Assembly: GCA_029940115.1 (NCBI GenBank)
Contig: JAOZRQ010000119.1
Span: 1-15,031 of the forward strand
Direction of reading: 5' to 3'
From: Desulfobacterales bacterium
GTDB lineage: Bacteria; Desulfobacterota; Desulfobacteria; Desulfobacterales; 4be13
Length of the DNA: 15,031 bases
The notes under the pieces: generated by a model
What the model was told of the DNA's origin: nothing
The model's database searches: none
The model's input: only the letters and a program-made list of their open reading frames with translations
Made by a program: the position numbers and the translations under genes
Shown here: positions 6,218 to 13,553 of the stretch, in pieces
Layout of the letters: each line of letters opens with the position of its first letter
Position numbering within the stretch: the stretch's first letter is position 1

Positions 6218-7639
6218 ATGTTTCCGAAATTGCATCAGAGAAACCGGGGAGCCGGCCGGAGTGTCTCGCTCTCAGACTTAACCAGATACACGCTCTGCGC
6301 CCTGCTGATCTTCACCCCTTTGGCCCGGGCTTCGGTTCAGGACTGGGCAGTAGCCGTCATCCATATGACAACGCTGTTCGCGCTCGCCACTTTTCTGATG
6401 AACAACATCCGGACAGGAGAGTGGAGATGGATCAGAACCCCTCTTGACCAACCGATCCTCGCGTTGCTCATCCTTGCCATCGTCTCGACGATCTTCTCGT
6501 CTCATCGTCCCACAAGTTTCCAAGCTATGATGCTGCTTGTCAATTATCTTGTCATCTTTTACCTGACGATTCATACCGTTCAAACTCGGTCCCACCTCAG
6601 GCAGGTGATCTATGTCATGATGGGAATGGCGGCATTCCTCTCCCTTTTCGGGTGGTTCAAACTGTTCGGAGCCAATCCTTTTCCTTGGTGGGATTATGCG
6701 GATCTCAGCCAGAATGCCGACCGGATGACGGCCACTTTCGGCAATCCGGATCATCTGGCCGGATATATGGAGATGGCCCTTCTCCTCATTTCGGGGCTTA
6801 CTTTCACCGGGTTCAGATATCTGAAATCCTCTGTCATGATCTGCCTGATCTTTTTTATGATCGTCTCCCTGCTTCTCTCTCTTTCAAGAGGCGCATGGAT
6901 AGGGGCTTTCGCAGGATTCTCCCTGATGCTCACCATCCTGACGACAAACCACTATTTCAAAAAAAGAAGACGCATTGCCGCGGTGTGCGGCGGCGTTCTG
7001 ATTGTCATGCTGATCATTCTGAGCAACACGCCTGTGGTGGAGCGGCTCCTCACATTCAAACAGAAGGCGGATATGCCGAGTTTCAGCGGAAGGGTCCTTG
7101 TTTGGGGGGGAATCGTGGATATGATTCAGGATTATCCGTTGATTGGGGCCGGCCCTGGGACGTTTGCCACCATCTTCACCCAATATCAGCCCCCCGGGCA
7201 AAAAGCCCATTATTCCATGGGGCATAATGATTATCTCCATTCTACCGCTGAGGTCGGTATTCCGCTTATTCCGATTATGGTCTGGATGATGATCGGTTTC
7301 TATAAAAGAGGACTGCACAAGTTGAAGAATCGGAGCCGGCTGGTTCGAGGGGCCACCCTCGGGGGCATGGCCGGGGTGACGGCCATTCTGGTTCATGGAA
7401 TTGGAGATTTCAATCTTCACATCCCGGCGAACGCGTTGCTTTTCACCGTGATCGCCGCGCTGACCATGGCACCGCAACCGAGATCGGGGAGAACCCGACA
7501 ACCCTCCCATCATGAACCGCGGATGAACGCAGACGGCCTGTGTGCTGAGGTTCATCCGCGGTTTGTTTCCCGACAAGCGGTACATCATCGAATTCAAATG
7601 CAACCAGAATGCGAAGACCGCCATCCGGCAGATCCATGA
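6218..7639 (+). CDS. O-antigen ligase/polymerase-like membrane protein (Wzy_C family)
   Basis: A 473-residue inner-membrane protein with about ten hydrophobic segments from residue 25 to about 422. Around residues 289-345 is the Wzy_C region: SGRVLVWGG, then PLIGAGPGTF, then GHNDYLHSTAEVGIP, the last being the typical periplasmic-loop and following-helix signature of O-antigen ligases (WaaL) and Wzy polymerases. Such proteins join or polymerise lipid-linked glycans; which reaction this one performs is not decidable. The natural C-terminus is probably near residue 430. The last 40 or so residues are polar and translate a small inverted repeat (7515-7563) and an out-of-frame reading of a nuclease gene remnant, so the tail looks acquired. 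ATG 6218 has only a weak ribosome site and sits 18 bases after a repeat. No other polysaccharide gene is adjacent. Confidence 0.85.
   Translation: MFPKLHQRNRGAGRSVSLSDLTRYTLCALLIFTPLARASVQDWAVAVIHMTTLFALATFLMNNIRTGEWRWIRTPLDQPILALLILAIVSTIFSSHRPTSFQAMMLLVNYLVIFYLTIHTVQTRSHLRQVIYVMMGMAAFLSLFGWFKLFGANPFPWWDYADLSQNADRMTATFGNPDHLAGYMEMALLLISGLTFTGFRYLKSSVMICLIFFMIVSLLLSLSRGAWIGAFAGFSLMLTILTTNHYFKKRRRIAAVCGGVLIVMLIILSNTPVVERLLTFKQKADMPSFSGRVLVWGGIVDMIQDYPLIGAGPGTFATIFTQYQPPGQKAHYSMGHNDYLHSTAEVGIPLIPIMVWMMIGFYKRGLHKLKNRSRLVRGATLGGMAGVTAILVHGIGDFNLHIPANALLFTVIAALTMAPQPRSGRTRQPSHHEPRMNADGLCAEVHPRFVSRQAVHHRIQMQPECEDRHPADP
7515..7563. repeat. AACCGCGGATGAAC inverted repeat, copy 1
   Basis: Perfect 14-bp arms AACCGCGGATGAAC (7515-7528) and GTTCATCCGCGGTT (7550-7563) around a 21-base loop. 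A second member lies at 9522-9580 in opposite orientation: its loop contains GCACACAGGCC, which complements GGCCTGTGTGC here. It joins the end of the membrane-protein gene to the nuclease remnant. Confidence 0.8.
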
Positions 7640-7741
7640 CAAGGGCTATGCCGAAAAATACGGACAGGGCGGCAGGAAAATCATCCTGATGGGGATTGAT
7701 TTCAGCACCGAACAGCGGAATGTGGCAGATTCAGTGTTCAG
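7566..7741 (+). pseudogene. Remnant of an AAA-ATPase/PD-(D/E)xK (PDDEXK_9-type) nuclease gene
   Basis: One reading frame encodes YIIEFKCNQNAKTAIRQIHDKG, then GYAEKYGQGGRKIILMGIDF and STEQRNVAD. This is the characteristic C-terminal end of the nuclease domain of a large family of AAA-ATPase-like proteins of unknown role (DUF1703/PDDEXK_9). The E-x-K part of the active site (EFK) is kept, but the upstream Asp and the whole ATPase part are gone. The frame is cut on the left by the inverted repeat at 7515-7563 and loses similarity after about 7741, running into a fold-back element. A start at 7542 within the repeat gives a 106-codon frame, which I regard as accidental. Recognition rests on remembered family pattern. 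Confidence 0.65.
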
Positions 7742-7830
7742 CTCATACATGGCGATGAAGGTTTTGCTGTTTCCTGTCCCTCGCTTCCGGATAAGGGGGG
7801 CAGAAAACTCGATCATCGGGACGAAAAAGG

Positions 7831-7989
7831 CTGATTATAACGGATTTAGGGGAGCCCTGTGAACGTGCCCGCAAACTTGAGCTTGAGCTTGAACTTGAAT
7901 CCTGACGTGAACATTCGTTCATGTGCACGTTCATGTTCATGTTCACGTTCACGTTTAAGTTTAAGGCTCCCTAAATCCGTTATAATCAG
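7831..7989. mobile_element. CTGATTATAAC fold-back element, copy 4
   Basis: Shell CTGATTATAACGGATTTAGG ... CCTAAATCCGTTATAATCAG is a perfect complement over its 20 outer bases. The core is degenerate GAACTT/GAGCTT hexamers on the left and GTTCAT/GTTCAC on the right. Flanks GAAAAAGG (7823-7830) and AAAAAAGG (7990-7997) match at 7 of 8 positions, a probable target duplication. It lies 22 bases beyond the 3' end of the minus-strand gene at 8012-8620. Confidence 0.83.
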
Positions 7990-8011
7990 AAAAAAGGTTG
8001 CATAAAAAGGA

Positions 8012-8620
8012 TCAGACAAGAACCCTGAGATGCACATTCTCTGGTTCTTTGGACCAGTTCATAACCGCCATCTGTTCAGTATCCATTTCCTGACCGTCTT
8101 TTTCCGCATGACTGATGAAAGATCGCAGTATGTCAGCCCGATCTTTCAATAAATCCGCAACATGTTCTTTTTTCACCCATATTCCCTCTTTGAGGAACAT
8201 AGGGCCCAGCTCGCCTGTCAGCAGGTTGAACAGTTTGATTTTGACCATTCCCTTCTTATGTGTGTCGCTGGTTGCGTCTTCTTCCTGATAAGTTATTCCG
8301 CTCCGGAAAGCAGACAAATGACTTCCCCGTCGAAATGTCGAGCCGACCAGTCCGGGCATTGCGGCTGAGAGGGCCACTGTGGAACCGTCTTTCACCAACG
8401 CAGTTTCCACGTCGTCAACCGGTTTGCCGTCGAGAAAAATGGTTTTGATCCGTTCCGCCAGATAATCAGCTTCCATCTTATGGTGTTCGCACAATAAGTT
8501 TTTAATGCTAACCCCCACTAGGATTTTTATCAGGAATCCCTGTTGAAGAATAGGGAAAAAAGATGAAAAACTTTCTTTGTCGAGCGTCAATGACAGTGTG
8601 CTGTACGTATGATCTTTCAA
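8012..8620 (-). CDS. Conserved hypothetical protein
   Basis: 202 residues, soluble, no signal peptide. I recall similar proteins in deltaproteobacterial genomes but know no function. The early part holds a conserved-looking SFSSFFPILQQGF block and a cysteine in NLLCEHH. The middle has a block IFLDGKPVDDVETALVKDG, which could be a small ubiquitin-like beta fold, then ALSAAMPGLVGSTFRRG. The C-terminal third is helical and charged. The frame is open from a TTG at 8638, but AAGGAG stands six bases before the TTG at 8620, so I prefer that start; no ATG lies near. It is last in the minus-strand run after cheW, separated by 315 bases that include a fold-back element, and another such element follows its stop at 22 bases. 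Confidence 0.6.
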   Translation of the reverse strand: MKDHTYSTLSLTLDKESFSSFFPILQQGFLIKILVGVSIKNLLCEHHKMEADYLAERIKTIFLDGKPVDDVETALVKDGSTVALSAAMPGLVGSTFRRGSHLSAFRSGITYQEEDATSDTHKKGMVKIKLFNLLTGELGPMFLKEGIWVKKEHVADLLKDRADILRSFISHAEKDGQEMDTEQMAVMNWSKEPENVHLRVLV

Positions 8621-8764
8621 TTTCAGCTCCTTTTTCAAGTCGAATTGGTGAAAAATGAGAGCGAAAAAGTTCTCGCTGAATAAAATTTTCCAGAGTTGGC
8701 CGGTAATGCGGAAGGACTCGAAATTTCTGAAAAACTTAAGCCGGATATCATTAGTTCAATTTTC

Positions 8765-8939
8765 CTGATTATAACGGATTTAGGGGAGCCTCTGCCCGTT
8801 CCCCCGTCCGTGCCCCTACCGTGCCCCGTTGCGGGCACCTCACATGCCCACATGCATGTTCACGCCCGTGGGCGACGGGCATGTCCGTGTCCACGGGCAG
8901 AGCAGGGGCAGGGGCCTCCCCAAAAAGTGTTATAATCAG
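8765..8939. mobile_element. CTGATTATAAC fold-back element, copy 5, inserted in the cheW stop codon
   Basis: The left shell CTGATTATAACGGATTTAGG faces a diverged right shell CCCAAAAAGTGTTATAATCAG (one base trimmed relative to the consensus). The core is GC-rich (GCCCGTTCCCCC, CCGTGCCCC and complements such as GGGCAGAGCAGGGGC), unlike the GTTCAC cores of copies 1, 2 and 4, yet still self-complementary. Flanks CAATTTTC (8757-8764) and CAATTTTT (8940-8947) match at 7 of 8. On the minus strand, the joined flanks would read AAT TGA, a stop for cheW. The element split it and supplied a new TGA. Confidence 0.83.
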
Positions 8940-9403
8940 CAATTTTTAATTTTCAATTTCTTCAGGAGATTTCGGGATTTTAGGACAATCAGGAGTTCAT
9001 CTTCCAGCTTGCAGACGCCATCCCATAATTCCGGGCCGCTCTGCCCCCTGTTTTGGGGATGTCCTGATTTCTCCTTGCCACGCGTCTCAATCTGAGCCTC
9101 GTCAACATCCACCACATCGCCGATGCGGTCCACGAGGATCCCGAAATGTCCGCCCACCTCAGGTTTGAACAAAACCAGCCGGCTACTCTCATCCGGTTCT
9201 CTGCTTTCAAATTCCAAAAGGAGGCGAAGGTCAAGGACCAGATAGATCTGTCCCCGGATATTCACATACCCCTTCACCTCCTGAGGGGCATGGAAGATCG
9301 GTGTGAACTCAGTCTCCGGGTTGATCTCCTTAACATTTAGAATATCCACGCCAAAGAGGCGCTCCCCTAACCGAAACGTGCAAAACTGGCGTTTTGTTGG
9401 CAT
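8936..9403 (-). CDS. cheW: CheW-like chemotaxis coupling protein
   Basis: 155 residues, a single CheW domain. It starts with the usual strand pattern (RQFCTFRLGERLFGVDILNVKEI), then KGYVNIRGQIYLVLDLR and a late HFGILVDRIGDVVDV, the hallmark segments of the family. CheW couples CheA to receptors in the cytoplasmic array. The frame is open to ATG 9457, but ATG 9403 has AGGGGG eight to nine bases upstream and begins the conserved domain directly. It lies downstream of cheA on the same strand, separated by 347 bases of repeats, and probably works with that kinase. Its stop codon TGA (8936-8938) lies inside the end of a fold-back element. The ancestral stop appears to have followed Asn154, so Cys155 is a by-product of the insertion. 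Confidence 0.9.
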   Translation of the reverse strand: MPTKRQFCTFRLGERLFGVDILNVKEINPETEFTPIFHAPQEVKGYVNIRGQIYLVLDLRLLLEFESREPDESSRLVLFKPEVGGHFGILVDRIGDVVDVDEAQIETRGKEKSGHPQNRGQSGPELWDGVCKLEDELLIVLKSRNLLKKLKIKNC

Positions 9404-9521
9404 GTCAGTCGCCCCCTGTCTCAATATTCCTGGTTCTGACGGTTTTTGTGGTTGCATGTGATTTCAGACAGTCACGATCCTGAAGGCCGGTCTGGGGACA
9501 GCCTGCCGCGACAATCCCCAC

Positions 9522-9580
9522 AAACCGCGGATGGACGCTGATGGGCCTCGGCACACAGGCCATCCGCGTTCATCCGCGGA
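9522..9580. repeat. AACCGCGGATGAAC inverted repeat, copy 2
   Basis: Arms AAACCGCGGATGGACGC and GCGTTCATCCGCGG enclose GGGCCTCGGCACACAGGCC. It is the inverted relative of 7515-7563. It lies between cheA and cheW on non-coding DNA, where it could form a hairpin in the transcript. No T-run follows, so terminator activity is doubtful. Confidence 0.75.
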
Positions 9581-9650
9581 TCACCATTCTCAGCCCGTGT
9601 CGGAAACCACAAAATCTGTTAGAACCAGCAATATTCAAAAAACGCACCAG

Positions 9651-9766
9651 CATCAAGTATCAAGGATCAAGCATCGAGCATCAAGCATCGAGCATCAAGC
9701 ATCGAGCATCAAGCATCACCCATCAAGCATCACCCATCAAGCATCAAACATCACCCATCAAGCATC
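9651..9766. repeat. 7-base tandem array CATCAAG/CATCGAG/CATCACC, running into the cheA stop
   Basis: Sixteen heptamers in strict phase (9651-9762) plus four bases. Units alternate CATCAAG with CATCGAG, then with CATCACC. On the minus strand the array begins within the last codons of cheA (ATG CTT GAT GGG TGA), so the last four residues and the stop codon of CheA are array sequence. No inverted partner is seen, unlike the fold-back cores. Stop codons arise in frames other than the one used for cheA. Confidence 0.9.
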
Positions 9767-12700
9767 TTCGCCACCGTGGTCAGAAAGCGTTCCCTGTCAA
9801 TTTTGACTTCATACCGGTCATATCCGCAACGGATCGCCTTTGCCCGGTCCTCCTCGGAGTCGAGCGCGGTCAGGGCCACAGTGGGAATGTCGCTCTGCCT
9901 CTCGCCTTGGCGGATGTTTTTGACAAATTCCCATCCATCCATCACCGGCATTTCGATGTCCGAAACAACCAGATCAAAGCGGTTCTTGCCCATCTGTTCC
10001 AGACCAGCCTTGCCGTGTTCTGCGGCAACCACCTCGTATCCATCCGCCTCCAAGTATCCTTTGATCAATTGTCTGAAAAAGGAGGCATCCTCCACCAGAA
10101 GGACCCGCTTGGCAGGCTCCTCGCTCGCGACATCCCTCTCAGGCGGACCGGGCCTGCCGAAAAGCCCCATGCGGCGGTCTGCAAACCATTCGGGTTCGAT
10201 CTTTTCGATGAGGCGATAGACATCTATGAACAGGGTCATATGGCCGTGTATCACGGATGTGCCGAGGAGCCCGTCCTCCATGTAACTCTCCACGTTCAGA
10301 TGAACCCCCGTCTCCTCAATGTCAACCAGCTCGGCGGCGAGCAGGCCGATGGGTCGTCTGATGTACCTCGGAATGACGAGGAACATGGTGTCCCTTTGTC
10401 GCTTTGGAGAGACCTCGAGAATCTGATCCAAGTGGAGCACCCGGGTGGATGTGCCGTTGATGGTGATAAATTCCTTTTCGCCGATATATTCGATATCAGA
10501 TGCCGATATCCGTTCAATGCGGCGGATGAGGGGCAGGGCCATGGCAAAGTGTTCTTTGCGGCCGTATTTGAAGATGAGCACCGTCTGCTGCTCTTCATCC
10601 CTTTTCTCATCATCGCCCGCTTCCTCATAAATGTCCCCTGCGAAGGATATTCCGGCGTGGGCGGCAATCCCTTCAGCATCCAAGATCAGCGCGACTTTTC
10701 CGTCACCCATGACCGTGGCGCCGGAATAGATTTTCAAGGATTTCATTGCGGGATGCATCGGCTTGACCACGATCTCCTCGGTTCCCAACACCCGGTCAAT
10801 GATCAGACCAAAACGGTCCGGCCCCACCTTGAGCACGGCAAAGTTGAGGGATTCAGGAAGGATGGGAGAATTGGGATCGTCGGGATGAAAGCGGTATTTT
10901 CGGGTGATCTCCGCGATGGCATCCTTGGTGAAACGCCTTTCCCTGTCAAGCATCTCTGATAGTCGCACCATCGGCAGAAGGCGGTTCCGAAGGCGGAATA
11001 CCTCCTGATTGTCCGCGATTTCTATCTTTGCCGTCACATCGTCATCATACAGGCAGACCAGCTCCACGAGATTGACTTGGGGAATCGCATATCTGTACGC
11101 TCCCGAGGTGACGATCAGGCAGGGGATGATCGCAAGGGTCAGGGGCAACCTGAGATGAAACGCGGTTCCGGATCCCACGACCGAATCAATCTCCAAGGTG
11201 CCGCCGAGTTTCTCTATGCCGGTTTTCACCACGTCCATCCCGACCCCCCGGCCGGAAAGATCGCTCACCTTTTCCGCGGTGGTGAATCCGGGCAGGAGGA
11301 TGAGGTTCATAATTTCCCGGGTGTTCATGCGATGTATTTCAGTCACCGTCTTGAGCCGCTTTTCAACAGCCTTCTGCCGGATCAGCTCCGGATTGATGCC
11401 CCTGCCGTCATCTCTGATCTCGATGTTGATATGTCCTGCCTCATGCCAAGCGCCCAAGGTGATGTGACCCACTTCGGATTTTCCCGAAAGCTTCCTCTCC
11501 TCTGGAGATTCGATCCCATGATCACAGCAATTGCGGATGAGATGGGTCAGGGGGTCGGCCAGGGATTCGAGGATGGTCTTGTCGAGTTCCACCTCATTCC
11601 CCTTGATGTCAATCCTGATCTGCTTGTCCCGGCTCTTTCCGAGTTCACGGACGATACGGGGAAACTTTCTGAATATCTTGCCGATCGGCTGCATCCGGGT
11701 TCGCATGACCGTCTCCTGCAATTCGGTGGTGACCACATTGAGACGCTGGGCAATGTACTGGTCAGCAGGGTCCGCCGTGTCCACAGAGAGCACCTGCTGG
11801 TTTCGCACCAAAACCAGCTCTCCCACCAGCAACATCAGCTTGTCGAGTATGTCCACATGAATGCGGATGCTGTTGCTCGTGTCCACGCCTGTGTCAGGGG
11901 CCGGATCGGATTCTGGGCTCTGGGCACTGGGCTCTGGGCTCTGGGCACTGGGCTCTGGGCTCTGGGCTCTGGGCGCTGGGCTCTGGGCGCTGGGCTCTGG
12001 GCGCTGGGCTCCGAGCGCTGGACTCTGGGCGCTGGGCTCCGGACTCTGGGCTTCGGGCTCCGGACTCTGGGCTTCGGGCTCCGGGCTCTGGGCTTCGGGC
12101 TCCGGGCTCTGGGCTTCGGGCTCCGGGCTCTGGGTGCTGGGCTCCGGGCTCTGGGCTTCGGGCTCCGGGCTCTGGACGCTTGATTCTCGGGTCTGGGCGC
12201 TGGACGTTCGGTTTTCGGTTCTCGGTTCTGGACGCTGGGCGATCAGTTCTCGGTTCTCGGGTCTGGGTATTGGACGCTCGGGTGGCTTCTGGGATTCGGG
12301 TCTCGGTTCGTGGGGTCTCTCCCCTGTTCTCTGGGGTTCCGGTTCGTCAGACACCCCAGCTTCACCTTCTGAACTCTGATAACGGGCCCCTTTGGACGGG
12401 GTGCCATCGTCCGACTTTTGTGGCTCGAATTTCGATGGTTCCGCTTCCCGGGTGATCGTCTCTGCCCTCTGCTCCCTGATTTCCGATTTTTTCTCGGCAA
12501 CTGGGGATTCCTGAAATTCAGAAACTGGCATTCGGAGCGTGGAACTCGACATTCGAAATCCAGAGGATATCGGAACCGTTTCCGAAAACCCTTCCTTTTT
12601 GACATGAATGATCAGATCCTCGGGAAGGCCTGTGATCTCCTGAATATCATCCGGAAGCAGGAAGGTGGCGTACAACACCTCATAAATCAGGGATTCTTGG

Positions 12701-13350
12701 GGAAGACCGGCATGGAGATCATTGAAGGGGATATCCACTTTCGCGTCGATGATTTCGCCTGTGCTGAGAAGTTCGCTGATCAAGTTCACCGGGCTTTTCC
12801 GCTCTTTCCCGTGAAGTTCGGTGAGGTCGTATTTCAGGACATAGAGGGACATGTTCGGCGAAATGTTCTTCATGGTGAACTCGTTGATATCAAATCCGAT
12901 GTCATCCCCGTTGGAACAGGAAAGCTTGACCGGGGTGTTCATTTCATCTTTGACTTGGGGAGACATTGCCCGGGCAAGGAGACTGGCCAGACGGTCATGG
13001 AGCTTGGTGATATCCATGTCGTTGCTGTGGTCCACGTCATCCACCATGGTCGCGAGAAGATCCGCCCCAGCAAGCAGGGCATCAATGAATTCGGCTTCAG
13101 GGCGGATCTCCCCCGCCCGCATCATGGAGAGAAGGGTCTCCATCACATGCGCCAAGTCTCCGATCTTCCGCAAGCCGAGAAATCCGGACGCACCCTTGAT
13201 CGAATGGATGGCCCGAAACACCCTGTCCACCAACGCCCGATCGGCATGCTCCTTCTGACGCTCCAGATGAAGCAGGTCATCCTCAATGGTGTCGAGATGT
13301 TCCCTCGCCTCCAAGACAAACTGATCAATGATTTCCCTATCGCTTTCCAT
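9751..13350 (-). CDS. cheA: Hybrid chemotaxis histidine kinase CheA with second CheW domain and receiver
   Basis: 1199 residues. An N-terminal Hpt (P1) domain carries the phosphorylatable H49 in HSIKGASGFLGL. Residues about 130-290 are an uncharacterised P2-like region (SLYVLKYDLTEL). A Pro/Glu/Gln-rich linker follows, of which 356-481 is an exact heptamer-derived repeat. From about 490 come the dimerisation helices, the ATPase with an N box near 600 (LIRNCCDHGIE) and a G1 box near 645 (DDGRGIN), then a CheW-like P5 domain from about 740, a second CheW-like domain from about 920, and a receiver (1081-1199) with phospho-acceptor D1131 in VVSDIEMPVMDG. The frame is open upstream, but ATG 13350 has GGAG five bases away and starts the Hpt domain. 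The closest known designs are FrzE/ChpA-type or alternative-function CheA proteins; receptors and CheR/CheB must be elsewhere. Confidence 0.93.
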   Translation of the reverse strand: MESDREIIDQFVLEAREHLDTIEDDLLHLERQKEHADRALVDRVFRAIHSIKGASGFLGLRKIGDLAHVMETLLSMMRAGEIRPEAEFIDALLAGADLLATMVDDVDHSNDMDITKLHDRLASLLARAMSPQVKDEMNTPVKLSCSNGDDIGFDINEFTMKNISPNMSLYVLKYDLTELHGKERKSPVNLISELLSTGEIIDAKVDIPFNDLHAGLPQESLIYEVLYATFLLPDDIQEITGLPEDLIIHVKKEGFSETVPISSGFRMSSSTLRMPVSEFQESPVAEKKSEIREQRAETITREAEPSKFEPQKSDDGTPSKGARYQSSEGEAGVSDEPEPQRTGERPHEPRPESQKPPERPIPRPENRELIAQRPEPRTENRTSSAQTRESSVQSPEPEAQSPEPSTQSPEPEAQSPEPEAQSPEPEAQSPEPEAQSPEPSAQSPALGAQRPEPSAQSPAPRAQSPEPSAQSPEPSAQSPESDPAPDTGVDTSNSIRIHVDILDKLMLLVGELVLVRNQQVLSVDTADPADQYIAQRLNVVTTELQETVMRTRMQPIGKIFRKFPRIVRELGKSRDKQIRIDIKGNEVELDKTILESLADPLTHLIRNCCDHGIESPEERKLSGKSEVGHITLGAWHEAGHINIEIRDDGRGINPELIRQKAVEKRLKTVTEIHRMNTREIMNLILLPGFTTAEKVSDLSGRGVGMDVVKTGIEKLGGTLEIDSVVGSGTAFHLRLPLTLAIIPCLIVTSGAYRYAIPQVNLVELVCLYDDDVTAKIEIADNQEVFRLRNRLLPMVRLSEMLDRERRFTKDAIAEITRKYRFHPDDPNSPILPESLNFAVLKVGPDRFGLIIDRVLGTEEIVVKPMHPAMKSLKIYSGATVMGDGKVALILDAEGIAAHAGISFAGDIYEEAGDDEKRDEEQQTVLIFKYGRKEHFAMALPLIRRIERISASDIEYIGEKEFITINGTSTRVLHLDQILEVSPKRQRDTMFLVIPRYIRRPIGLLAAELVDIEETGVHLNVESYMEDGLLGTSVIHGHMTLFIDVYRLIEKIEPEWFADRRMGLFGRPGPPERDVASEEPAKRVLLVEDASFFRQLIKGYLEADGYEVVAAEHGKAGLEQMGKNRFDLVVSDIEMPVMDGWEFVKNIRQGERQSDIPTVALTALDSEEDRAKAIRCGYDRYEVKIDRERFLTTVAKMLDG
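11908..12285. repeat. 54-unit 7-base tandem array inside cheA
   Basis: Plus-strand consensus GGGCTCT, with variants GGGCTTC, GGGCTCC, GGGCGCT, GGACTCT and, on the left side of the protein, CGGTTCT. I segmented all 378 bases into 54 heptamers without one insertion or deletion. Because 7 is not a multiple of 3, the reading frame repeats every 21 bases, giving 18 heptapeptides of the type SPEPEAQ on the minus strand (CheA residues 356-481). The array lacks stops in most frames, which explains long spurious frames on the plus strand. Confidence 0.92.
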
Positions 13351-13446
13351 AAATTCTCCATCCCCACTTCTCCATAAGTGTGAACTCAGGGATTCCCGTT
13401 CCCCTGCCTGCTCGACATGGGGCAGCAACTCCTCCCTTCCAAACGT

Positions 13447-13553
13447 CTTAGGAATCGGGTCTAAACAACTTTCCCATTTGGATGAACAGACCGTGCGCCC
13501 GCATTGGCAGGCGACAGATGAAATGGGCAAGTTGTTTGGTCGCCGTTCCTTAG
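13447..13553. repeat. Palindromic element 1 of 3 upstream of cheA
   Basis: The left arm (CTTAGGAATCGGGTCTAAAC then AACTTTCCCATTT) pairs with the right arm (AAATGGGCAAGTT then GTTTGGTCGCCGTTCCTTAG). Several mismatches lie in the GGTC region. The stretch begins 97 bases upstream of the cheA start codon and carries no ORF of its own. Confidence 0.6.

Noticed and set aside
9541..10959. 472-codon plus-strand frame opposite the 3' part of cheA
   Set aside because: It is the antisense reading of cheA receiver and CheW-like domains, starts inside repeats and has no recognisable domain.
11077..12379. Two overlapping plus-strand frames with GLWALGSG-type repeats
   Set aside because: They are readings of the 7-base array and kinase domain of cheA on the wrong strand. 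The array lacks stops in most frames, so length is not evidence.
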